Part shown: one piece after another, positions 1 to 7,936 of the stretch
How positions within the stretch are numbered: the first letter of the stretch is position 1
Layout of the letters: every line of letters begins with the position of its first letter
NCBI GenBank assembly: GCA_031539425.1
Contig: JAVKLI010000041.1
Span: forward strand, 1-45,434
Source: UBA4416 sp031539425
GTDB taxonomy: Bacteria; Bacteroidota; Bacteroidia; B-17B0; Aurantibacillaceae
Length of the DNA stretch: 45,434 nt
Reading direction: 5' to 3'
Program-made: the position numbers and the translations under genes
The notes under the pieces: model-generated
Databases searched by the model: none
What the model was told of the DNA's origin: nothing
The model's input: only the letters and a program-made list of their open reading frames with translations

Positions 1-1
1 A

Positions 2-115
2 TACACTGATAGATATATAGATTATGATGTTGTAAAGGAAAAATATTGTACTTTTGATGGTACAGATTATAAAAATCGTTTTAATGGGTTCTACGATTTT
101 TATTCAAACCTCTAA
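2..115 (+). CDS. 3' end of an unidentified protein gene (partial)
   Basis: An open frame enters from the left edge and runs 37 codons to a TAA at 113-115. The visible tail is rich in Tyr, Asp and Phe and ends in FYDFYSNL. It is too short to assign to a family. It runs in the same direction as the ThDP enzyme that starts 122 bases later, so the two may belong to one polysaccharide or cell-surface locus, which is inference only. Confidence 0.5.
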   Translation, partial: YTDRYIDYDVVKEKYCTFDGTDYKNRFNGFYDFYSNL

Positions 116-130
116 AAACTAATTTTTAGA
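111..130 (+). terminator. Weak AT-rich hairpin over the stop codon of the partial gene
   Basis: TCTAAAAA (111-118) pairs perfectly with TTTTTAGA (123-130) around a 4-base loop and contains the TAA stop. A competing outer pairing, GGGTTCT near 88-94 with AGAACCC at 128-134, is also possible. No T-run follows, so a terminator role is only suggested by its place at the end of the gene. Confidence 0.25.
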
Positions 131-237
131 ACCCACCTAAATTAAGAAAGTGAAAAAAAACGTGTGTATTGAATTATATCAACTTTAATAGAATTAAAAT
201 TGGATTTTTTAATACAACAAAACAATAACTCAAGCAT

Positions 238-2022
238 ATGAAACTAGCACAATATATTTTTAAAACCCTTGCCGATAAAGGCTTAAATACTGTATTTTTA
301 GTAACTGGTGGTGGTGCCATGCACCTTAATGATGCAATAGGCCGTGAACCTCGCTTAAAGGTAGTTTGCAACCATCATGAGCAAGCCTCTTCAATGGCAG
401 CCGAAGGTTATGCAAGGGTTAAAAATAAACCTGCTATTGTAAACGTTACTACTGGCCCGGGCGGTGTTAACGCTATTAATGGCGTGTATGGTGCATTTAC
501 AGACTCTATACCCATGATTGTTATTTCGGGGCAAGTAAAAAGAGAAACCATGTTATCAGCCTACAATATTAAAGGACTCAGACAACTAGGAGATCAAGAA
601 ATTGAAATTGTAGATATGGTAAAAAAAATTACCAAATACGCCTATACAGTTACTGAACCAGAAAGTATTAGATACCACTTAGAAAAAGCCATTTACGAAG
701 CTAGTAATGGTCGTCCTGGACCTGTATGGCTTGATATTCCAGTAGATGTTCAGGCTGCTCAAATTGATGAAGTAAATTTAAAAGGTTGGACACCACCTAA
801 CAATAACGAAAATTTGAATTTAAAACATGACGTTAAACAAGTTATTGAAAAAATAAAAGTAGCTAAAAGACCAATATTTATAGGCTCTACAGGTATTAAA
901 CTTGCCAATGCTATTGACACCTTTAAAACAACCCTTCAATTATCTGGTATACCAGTTGTTTCGGCGTGGGGACACGATTTTATTTATTATGATCATCCGC
1001 AGTATGTTGGCAAACAAGGCTCTATTGGCGATAGAGCGGGTAATTTTGCGGTGCAAAATGCTGATTTAGTAATTATTGTTGGAAGCCGTATGCCTATAAG
1101 ACAAGTAAGTTATAACTGGGAAAATTTTGCAAAACGTGCCTTTAAAATACAAGTGGATATAGATAAAGTGGAAATGACCAAACCTACTATCAAAATTGAT
1201 TTACCACTGTGTTATGATGCGAATGATTTTTTAACAGAATTAAATGAACAGCTTAAACAATTAAAATTTGATAATAAAATTTATCAAAGCTGGAACAACT
1301 GGTGTATAGAAAGGAAAGAGAAATATCAAATGGTATTACCACACCATAAAAATCCCGAAAGACCTATTAATGCTTATCATTTTATAAATGAACTTCATAA
1401 ATTGTCTACTAAAAATGATGTGTTTGCTTGTGGCGATGCTACGGCGTGCATTGTAACTTTTCAAACTTCAAAATTAAAAAAAGGTCAACATTTATTTAGT
1501 AACTCTGGATCTGCCTCTATGGGCTTTGATTTACCTTCGGCTATTGGGGCTGCCACTGCAGACACTTCAAAACGTATTTTATGTATGGCTGGTGATGGCT
1601 CGATACAAATGAATATACAAGAGTTGCAAACTATCGTACATCATCAAATGAACATTAAAATAATTGTTTTAGATAACAATGGTTATTTGTCAATTAAATC
1701 AACCCAAAACAGCTTTTTTGGTTTATCTATAGGTAGCCATCCAGAAAGTGGTGTGTCGTTTCCTAACATGGAAAAAATTGGCAATGCCTACGGTATTCCT
1801 TCTTTTACTTTAAAAGATTTTAATTTTGAAAAAGATTTAAAGAAATACATCAACATGCCAGGTCCAGTGCTTATTAATGTAGTGCTTGATCAAGAACAGG
1901 TGTTTGAACCAAAATTAAGCTCAAAGCAATTACCAAGCGGTAAAATGGTGAGCTCATCTTTAGAAGATATGTTCCCGTTTTTAAGCGAAGAAGAAATGAA
2001 ACAGAATACAATTGAAGATTAA
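238..2022 (+). CDS. Thiamine-diphosphate-dependent enzyme, acetolactate synthase-like
   Basis: This 594-residue protein has the three-part ThDP fold of acetolactate synthase-type enzymes. The N-terminal pyrimidine-binding domain carries the catalytic glutamate E48 (NHHEQASS). A central Rossmann-like domain lies at about 195-345. The C-terminal pyrophosphate domain has the GDGS...NN motif at about 452-481, which binds the Mg-ThDP. Proteins of this subtype often sit in O-antigen or capsule loci, where they may act on sugar or keto-acid precursors rather than in branched-chain amino-acid synthesis. No ilvN, ilvC or ilvD lies nearby, and the next genes on the other strand make LPS core, which supports that reading. 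The exact substrate cannot be told from the sequence. The start ATG at 238 follows an A-rich leader. Confidence 0.85.
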   Translation: MKLAQYIFKTLADKGLNTVFLVTGGGAMHLNDAIGREPRLKVVCNHHEQASSMAAEGYARVKNKPAIVNVTTGPGGVNAINGVYGAFTDSIPMIVISGQVKRETMLSAYNIKGLRQLGDQEIEIVDMVKKITKYAYTVTEPESIRYHLEKAIYEASNGRPGPVWLDIPVDVQAAQIDEVNLKGWTPPNNNENLNLKHDVKQVIEKIKVAKRPIFIGSTGIKLANAIDTFKTTLQLSGIPVVSAWGHDFIYYDHPQYVGKQGSIGDRAGNFAVQNADLVIIVGSRMPIRQVSYNWENFAKRAFKIQVDIDKVEMTKPTIKIDLPLCYDANDFLTELNEQLKQLKFDNKIYQSWNNWCIERKEKYQMVLPHHKNPERPINAYHFINELHKLSTKNDVFACGDATACIVTFQTSKLKKGQHLFSNSGSASMGFDLPSAIGAATADTSKRILCMAGDGSIQMNIQELQTIVHHQMNIKIIVLDNNGYLSIKSTQNSFFGLSIGSHPESGVSFPNMEKIGNAYGIPSFTLKDFNFEKDLKKYINMPGPVLINVVLDQEQVFEPKLSSKQLPSGKMVSSSLEDMFPFLSEEEMKQNTIED

Positions 2023-2111
2023 TAAATCGCTACTAATTTTTGGGGAGCTTACAACAACAATTAGAAGTGGTATCAAAGCGTTTTAGAAATTATGGAATAA
2101 AGTCTATTGTT

Positions 2112-2852
2112 TTACCTTACCTTTTGTAAAATTAATAATAAACGAGGAGACTTGTTGACATTAAATTCCTTTAAGCTGTAATTGCCAAATGTGTTTAAAA
2201 TGTTAAATCCAACTTCAGTAGCTAATTTTTCAAAGTAGGATTTTGATAGCAAATTCACTTGTTCTTGATATTCAAATTGCTTCGAGCCATCTTCAATTTT
2301 AATGGTTTTAATCACTTTTTCATTTAATATTTCTTTACTTGTTTTAAATTGAACATCATCTATAGTAATAAATTGATCAGCCTGTATAGTTTGCTTTACA
2401 TACTCAGCATTTAAAAAATCAAGCACAAAAACTCTCTGATTTTTTAAAGCATCATGTACATTTTTGAATACTTTTCTATCATCTTCTTCGTTATCAAAGT
2501 AACCAAAACTGGTAAACAAATTAAGTACCACATCAAAATGATTAAATTTAAATGGCTCTCGCATATCATGCTCAAAAAATTGCAATGTGTCATTTTTAAA
2601 TTGCGAAGCATACTCAATACTTTGTTTTGATAAGTCAGTACCTATTACATTAAATCCTTTAGAGTTTAGATAAATACTATGTCTTCCTTTTCCACAACAT
2701 AAATCCCAAATAGATTGATTTGGATTTAATTTTAAATATGATATTAAATTATTAATTAATAACTGCGCTTCTTCTTCATTTCTGTTTTTATATAGTAAAT
2801 GATAATATGGAGAATCAAACCAACTTTCAAACCAATCGTTTTTATTATTCAT
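2112..2852 (-). CDS. Class I SAM-dependent methyltransferase
   Basis: The 246-residue protein has a Rossmann methyltransferase core. Motif I is WDLCCGKGRHS at about 49-59, with an acidic residue ending the next strand (GTDLS). Motif IV-like sequence follows (FDVVLNLFTSFGYF). The methyl acceptor is unknown. CCGKGRHS with LFTSFGYF is typical of small-molecule methyltransferases common in Bacteroidota. The gene faces the same way as kdsC, and the sequence just upstream of its ATG is a copy of the kdsC 3' end. It was therefore probably the next gene in the hldD-DUF2520-kdsC operon before a block was inserted between them. Confidence 0.85.
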   Translation of the reverse strand: MNNKNDWFESWFDSPYYHLLYKNRNEEEAQLLINNLISYLKLNPNQSIWDLCCGKGRHSIYLNSKGFNVIGTDLSKQSIEYASQFKNDTLQFFEHDMREPFKFNHFDVVLNLFTSFGYFDNEEDDRKVFKNVHDALKNQRVFVLDFLNAEYVKQTIQADQFITIDDVQFKTSKEILNEKVIKTIKIEDGSKQFEYQEQVNLLSKSYFEKLATEVGFNILNTFGNYSLKEFNVNKSPRLLLILQKVR

Positions 2853-2857
2853 GAGTT

Positions 2858-2913
2858 TACTAATTACTTATTTCCCATTTATTTTGGCATCGCAGCACTT
2901 GTTCTATCACGTC
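2858..2913. repeat. Direct repeat copy A: duplicated 3' end of kdsC
   Basis: These 56 bases match 3951-4006 with three mismatches; 2862-2907 is identical over 46 bases. On the minus strand the copy encodes the last 17 residues of KdsC (DVIEQVLRCQNKWEISN). It ends in TAG because the final TGG (Trp) codon has changed. The other two differences are synonymous (GAC/GAT and GTG/GTA). Together with its partner it brackets the broken T9SS gene. Confidence 0.9.
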
Positions 2914-3836
2914 AAACTCACACCATTATCTGTTTCGGGGCCAACAATGCGTGCATTGGCAATGTTTAACATTAAATCAACGCCAGCCACTTTAGATGTT
3001 TTTTTTGGTTTTTGTTTTTTCTCTAAGCTTTGTTTTAGCCATTTGTTATAATTTTCTACATTTTTTTAATAATCAACTTTAGGCAAAGTAGAATCATTAA
3101 TAGGAGTTGCAGGTTTAGGTTGGTTTTTAGTGTCAAAAAAAACTTTGCGTTTGGCATGTATATTAACCCCTTTAATTTGACTTAAAAATGTTTCTAATTC
3201 CTGTTCTGAAAAAAAGTGTTGTCCCATTTCATTTGAACCGGCATAAGTTATGCCTTGATTTATCTCCCCATCTAAAGTTCTATAACCATTACTAAAATAC
3301 AGTATGCAGGAATTTTTTGTAACCGTCAAATAACTTGGCTTATTTTTATTACTAAAAAATAATTGTCTATGTTCGCCAGGATGTTTAACTAATAAAACTT
3401 CATCACTATTATGTGAAACATAATTAGATTGTGCCCATAATTTAAATTCATTTGCTACTTTTTGTGTTTTTAAATTAACGTTTGATGAAGTGATTTGTAC
3501 ATAAACATAATCTTTATTTTCAATATCGGCTCCCTTATATACTTTGGCTACTTTAATTTTAGCAAGGCTAAAGCATCGGGCTGGCCTCCCGTTTTCGTCA
3601 TAAAATTCGCCTACACCACGATTGCCATTTTCAAATATGGCCGCACTGTTGGGCAATTTATTGCCTTTGGTATCTACTGCATATAAATCTACACTTTCTA
3701 CAACACCTTCAAATATGTAATCAAAAGTGCCAAGTTCGGTAATTACTTGTTGTTGTGTTTTTTTAATTAACGCTTCTTGGCAATAGATGTTGAATGATAA
3801 AAAAATAAGAGTTAGCAGGATGAATTTGTTTTTCAT
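2907..3836 (-). pseudogene. Truncated secreted T9SS-type surface protein, with an in-frame stop
   Basis: The first part (3066-3836) is a 256-codon frame starting with a signal peptide (MKNKFILLTLIFLSFNIYCQ). A region follows containing FDYIFEGVVESV and KIKVAKVYKG, which I associate from memory with the N-terminus of long T9SS-sorted Bacteroidota proteins. It ends at a TAA (3066-3068). Translation resumes in exactly the same frame for 52 codons (2907-3065), including VDLMLNIANARIVGPETDN, which resembles the next domain of such proteins. It then runs into the duplicated kdsC end and stops. The usual central and C-terminal sorting domains are absent. This looks like a decayed gene that lost its 3' part at the repeat junction. 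The 256-residue product could still be made and secreted, but without a T9SS signal. Confidence 0.65.
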
Positions 3837-3949
3837 TATTTGAATCTAAGAAGTTTAAAATTCAACTAAATGTAACATTATTTTTAAAAACTAATTAAAT
3901 TAAAAAAGTGTATGTGTTAGGTTTCATGGTTTCTTTTTTATAACAAAAA

Positions 3950-4459
3950 TTACCAATTACTTATTTCCCATTTATTTTGGCATCGCAGCACTTGTTCTAT
4001 TACATCTCTTACGCAACCTTCGCCTCCTTTTTTGTGTGATATATATTGAGAATTTTTTTTTATTTCATGCGCTGCATCATTAGGGCAAGTAGGTAAGGCA
4101 ACATGACTCATGGTTTCATAATCTGGTAAATCATCACCCATATATAAAACTTGCTCATCTGTAAATTGATGTATAGATTTATAATCTGTATAACATTCAA
4201 ATTTATTATGCTGGGTTAAAAATACATCTTTAATACCCATTTCTTCAAACGTTTTTTTTACAGCCTGGCTGCTACCGCCAGTAATAATGGCTATTCTATA
4301 CCCTTTTTTTAAAGCTAAATATAATGCGTATCCATCTTTAGAATTGATGGAGCGCACCACTTCACCGTTTTCAAATAATAACACTGTACTGTTTGTTAAC
4401 ACGCCATCTACATCAAAAATAAATGTAGTGATGTTGTTTAATTTTTTTTTGTAATTCAT
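3950..4459 (-). CDS. kdsC: 3-deoxy-D-manno-octulosonate 8-phosphate phosphatase
   Basis: KdsC is a small HAD-superfamily enzyme that removes phosphate from KDO-8-phosphate in the cytosol, in the pathway to the KDO of lipopolysaccharide. At 169 residues it has the capless C0 length. Motif I is FDVDGVLT with the nucleophile D16 and acid/base D18. Motif II is ITGGSS, the metal-binding motif is YMGDDLPD, and the KdsC tail HKKGGEGCVRDVIEQVL follows. It lies 13 bases after the DUF2520 gene in the same operon as hldD. Its last 18 codons are part of the direct repeat whose other copy lies at 2858-2913. Confidence 0.92.
   Translation of the reverse strand: MNYKKKLNNITTFIFDVDGVLTNSTVLLFENGEVVRSINSKDGYALYLALKKGYRIAIITGGSSQAVKKTFEEMGIKDVFLTQHNKFECYTDYKSIHQFTDEQVLYMGDDLPDYETMSHVALPTCPNDAAHEIKKNSQYISHKKGGEGCVRDVIEQVLRCQNKWEISNW
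3951..4006. repeat. Direct repeat copy B: intact 3' end of kdsC
   Basis: This is the partner of 2858-2913, offset by 1093 bases. It contains the functional kdsC stop and final codons. The intervening block (2914-3950) holds only the broken T9SS gene and its leader. Confidence 0.9.
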
Positions 4460-4472
4460 TTTTTAATTAAGT

Positions 4473-5273
4473 TTAGTTTGTGTTATTTTTTTCAATCAAT
4501 TTCGTAACGGCTTTGTAAACTTGTTCTAGTTGTTTGTGTTTAATTAATTGTTGATGTTTAGAAATGGTTTTTTTATCTCCCCGCTTGGCAGGACCTGTTT
4601 GTAATAACTTTGGATGATGTGTATTTAAATTTAAAATTGCTTGCTCTATAATGGGTAATAAAATTTGTTTAGGGTTTAATGATGTGTTTTGTTCTACAAT
4701 TTTATAGGCTTCATTAAAAAGAGCATTGGTAAAATTATTTGCAATTACAGCTGCTAAATGAAGTTGTAATCTATTTTCAGAATTTAAACTATAGTTTTTA
4801 GTATTTAAAATGCTACAAATTTGTTTTAAAACTGTTAGAGATGTTTTAGAGTTACTTTCTGTAAAAACAGGAATACCTTCCCAATCAATATTTGTAGCAT
4901 GCGCAAACGAATATAAAGGGTAAAAAACGCCAATATTTTTTGAGGCCGTTTGAATTGCTTTTAATTCAACAGTCCCAGATATGTGAATAACCAAACCTTT
5001 TAATTTTAATGATGCTAATTGTTTAGATACATCTTTTATTGCGTCATCGCTCACACATATAAAATACATATCTGCATTGGGTGTAATGTGTTGTATGTTT
5101 GTTGTAAAATGACAACCAAATGCTTTACTTGTTTTTTTAATATCACTTTTAACGCTTCTGTTATAAACTTGAACAATTTCTACTTTGTTGCTTTTAAATA
5201 ATGTAGCACTCAAATGTTTTGCCACACTTCCAAATCCTATAAAAGATATTTTAAGTTTTTGAGTTAACGGCAT
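4473..5273 (-). CDS. Rossmann-fold and DUF2520 domain protein
   Basis: The 266-residue protein starts with a dinucleotide-binding fold (ISFIGFGSVAKHLS, about residues 9-22). An all-helical C-terminal half follows, characteristic of DUF2520. The overall plan resembles ketopantoate or pyrroline-5-carboxylate reductase-like NADP oxidoreductases. HLAAVIANNFTNALF, at about 176-190, lies where a catalytic-domain helix would be. The substrate is unknown. It is sandwiched between hldD (17 bases upstream) and kdsC (13 bases downstream). In my knowledge this gene often neighbours kdsC in Bacteroidota, but a role in LPS synthesis is unproven. Confidence 0.8.
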   Translation of the reverse strand: MPLTQKLKISFIGFGSVAKHLSATLFKSNKVEIVQVYNRSVKSDIKKTSKAFGCHFTTNIQHITPNADMYFICVSDDAIKDVSKQLASLKLKGLVIHISGTVELKAIQTASKNIGVFYPLYSFAHATNIDWEGIPVFTESNSKTSLTVLKQICSILNTKNYSLNSENRLQLHLAAVIANNFTNALFNEAYKIVEQNTSLNPKQILLPIIEQAILNLNTHHPKLLQTGPAKRGDKKTISKHQQLIKHKQLEQVYKAVTKLIEKNNTN

Positions 5274-5290
5274 ATGAATATATTATAAGC

Positions 5291-6256
5291 TTAAAAGTAT
5301 TTATTCTGCATTAAATAATTATGCACATACTGTGTAACCCCTTCTTCCAATGTTGTAAAGGGTTTTGTGTAACCTTGCTGAATTAATTTAGTCATGTTGG
5401 CTTCAGTAAAGTATTGATATTTATCTCTTATATCTAATGGTGTATCAATAAAATCAATATTTTCAGAAACAGATAAGGCTTTAAATGTAGCCTTAGTTAA
5501 ATCTAAAAACGTGCGCGCCTTACCGCTTCCTAAATTATAAATACCATTATTAATAGTTTGGTTTATGGTAAAAAACAACACATCAATAACATCTTGCACA
5601 TATACAAAATCTCTCAATTGCTCTCCATCCTTATAATTTGGGTTGTGAGATTTAAATAATTTCATGCTTTTGTTTTTTAATATTTGATGGTAAGCATGAA
5701 AAATAACAGATGCCATTCTAGCTTTATGGTTTTCGTTTGGCCCGTATACATTAAAAAACTTAAAGCCATGCCACATAGGTGGGGTAAGGGTTTGGGCTAA
5801 TACCCATTTGTCAAAATCATTTTTACTATCGCCATAGGGGTTTAACGGAATTAATTTAGGAATTATTTTTTCATCGTCATCATAACCATACTCGCCTAAT
5901 CCATAAGTAGCAGCCGATGAAATATAAATTAATGGAATTTGTTTATTGGTGCAAATGTTCCAAATAGCTTGAGAGTAGGATATATTGAGCTCATCAAATA
6001 TTTGTTTGTTAAATTCTGTAGTATCTGTGCGGGCACCAATATGTACTACATATTTAATTTGAGCTGCATGAATTTTGAACCAATCAATAAAAGCGTTGCG
6101 TTCTATTTTTTGATAATATTTTTTAGAGTGATAGTTTTTTTCTTTGTCTTGTTTTGAAAAGTCATCTACTATTACCACCTCATCTATACCTGCTAAATTT
6201 AGTTTGGTTAAAAAGCATGAACCAATAAATCCAGCAGCACCTGTAACTACAATCAT
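5291..6256 (-). CDS. hldD: ADP-L-glycero-D-manno-heptose 6-epimerase
   Basis: HldD is an extended short-chain dehydrogenase that converts ADP-D-glycero-D-manno-heptose to the L-glycero form used for the LPS inner core. The 321-residue length is typical. Visible are the NADP-binding TGAAGFIGS at 5-13, the VVHIGARTDTTE stretch characteristic of this epimerase, the active-site S114 region (ISSAATYG), and Y141/K145 in YGDSK. RDFVYVQDV and NLGSGKARTF complete the family pattern. It is the first visible gene of the minus-strand operon hldD-DUF2520-kdsC, so heptose and KDO steps are encoded together. Confidence 0.92.
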   Translation of the reverse strand: MIVVTGAAGFIGSCFLTKLNLAGIDEVVIVDDFSKQDKEKNYHSKKYYQKIERNAFIDWFKIHAAQIKYVVHIGARTDTTEFNKQIFDELNISYSQAIWNICTNKQIPLIYISSAATYGLGEYGYDDDEKIIPKLIPLNPYGDSKNDFDKWVLAQTLTPPMWHGFKFFNVYGPNENHKARMASVIFHAYHQILKNKSMKLFKSHNPNYKDGEQLRDFVYVQDVIDVLFFTINQTINNGIYNLGSGKARTFLDLTKATFKALSVSENIDFIDTPLDIRDKYQYFTEANMTKLIQQGYTKPFTTLEEGVTQYVHNYLMQNKYF

Positions 6257-6349
6257 TTTTTACTATTAATTATTTTATCGAAATATACAAATACTGTTTT
6301 TATAAATTGCTACATTTTGCAATTTCATATTAAAAACAACAAACGCTTA

Positions 6350-7831
6350 TTACACGCCCATTCCATAATAAGCCCTTGTATCGTTAGGATACACGCCTTC
6401 TATAATTAATTGATGTTGAGAGTGCTTCATTATTTTTTTAATATCTTCTACACTTGTTATTTGATAATTATTAATAGAAGTGATTATAAAACCTTCTTTA
6501 ATACCTATATAAGCCAATTTTCTATTTATTAATTTTGTTACTTGAACCCCTGAATTAATATACAATTTATTTAAGGTTTCGTTGTTTACTTCTTCCAATT
6601 CAGCACCCAGCTCTTGTAATACTGTTTTTTTTGAAGGCATATTTTTTACCATCACAAGGCCGTTATCTTTATTTTTTAACACCAAACTAATTTGTTCCAT
6701 TTTTTTGTTTCTAACAATTTGTATTGAAATTTTATCGTTTGGTCTGTATTTACTGAGTTGTTCAAGTAATTCGGCTTTTGAATTAATAGTTATATTTTCA
6801 ATTTTTGTAATTACATCGCCTACTTGTATTTTAGCATCTTCGCCAGCACCATTTTTTACTATGCCATTTACATATACACCTTGGAGTTGAGAGGTATTTG
6901 TTTTTTTGGCTAAATCGGCATCTATATCTTGAATACTTAAACTAATAAATGCACGCTGAACAGAGCCAAAATCAATTAAATCACTCACAATTTTTTTTAC
7001 AATATTTACGGGTATGTCAAAAGAGTATCCTTGATAAGTACCATTGTTAGAAGCTATTGCGGTGTTTACCCCTATTAAATCTCCTTTAGTGTTAACCAAT
7101 GCGCCACCGCTATTTCCAGGGTTTACCATAGCATCAGTCTGAATAAAAGATTCTATCGGCGCAATTCTATCTTGTACGCTTTCATCTAAAATATTTATAT
7201 TTCTGCCCTTAGCACTTATAATACCTGATGTTACAGTAGAATTTAAATTAAATGGCTTGCCAACGGCCAACACCCATTCTCCAATTTTTACTGCATTGCT
7301 ATTACCATAAGTTAAGAAGGGTAATTGTTTAGCATCTATTTTTAAAAGGGCAATATCTGTGTTTTTATCAAAACCAATAACTTCAGCTTGATAGGTTTGC
7401 TTGCTATTTAACATTACTTTAAGGGTAGATCTATTTTTAATAACGTGGTAATTTGTTACAATGTAGCCATCATCACTTACTATAACGCCGCTGCCACTCC
7501 CAGATTGAATTTCTGAGTACCTATCAGAAAAACCACCACACCACCATTGCCAAAAATGAAATCTTCAAAGGGGGGCATATTTTAATCTTTGTTTTACCTC
7601 TCGCTTGGTACTAATATGAACTACGCTATGAATTGATTTTTCGGCTGCCATTACAAAATCAGGTAATTCGGCACTACTTTTGTTATATGATGTGAAGCTA
7701 GTTGGTAGTTCAATATTTTGCTGTTTGATTAGTGTATGGGCGCTAAAGTTTTTTGAAATTAAATTTATAGTTAAAACGCTTATTAAACCGCCGATTAAAC
7801 CTAAACATAATGTAATAATTTGCTTTTTCAT
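6350..7831 (-). pseudogene. HtrA/DegP-family periplasmic serine protease, interrupted frame
   Basis: The two pieces, 7565-7831 (88 codons with a signal-anchor) and about 6350-7564, together make a DegP/DegQ-type protease of about 493 residues. The triad is intact: H129 (TNYHVI), D159 (NTDIALL) and S241 (NPGNSGGAL) by composite numbering. Two PDZ regions follow. The pieces share one frame but are split by TGA at 7565-7567. Around the TGA the in-frame translation makes no sense (RFHFWQWWC), while the next frame reads FEDFIFGNGG, as expected for this family. One extra C in the run at 7570-7575 and one missing T about 40 bases further on would explain this. It may be a sequence error or a recently damaged gene. 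HtrA proteases degrade misfolded envelope proteins. Confidence 0.8.
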
Positions 7832-7936
7832 GAGTTAATGTTTTAAATTTCTCACAAAATTATAAGTCAAACAACTAGTTTTAAAACGTTTTTTTTTTAA
7901 ATTATTTTAAAATAAGTTAAATTTAATTGAGCATTA

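Noticed and set aside
238..2022. ilvB of branched-chain amino-acid synthesis
   Set aside because: No regulatory subunit or other ilv gene is adjacent, and the sequence type and neighbours fit a polysaccharide locus better.
2023..2111. Short plus-strand coding-like stretch after the ThDP gene
   Set aside because: Two overlapping frames of about 20-29 codons look somewhat protein-like, but there is no start, no recognisable family and too little length.
2851..3051. 66-codon plus-strand open frame
   Set aside because: It runs antisense across the kdsC copy and the remnant of the T9SS gene, both of which explain the sequence on the minus strand.
7565..7567. TGA read through as selenocysteine in the HtrA gene
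   Set aside because: HtrA proteases have no selenocysteine there, and the codons after the TGA make no sense in that frame; a frame error explains it better.
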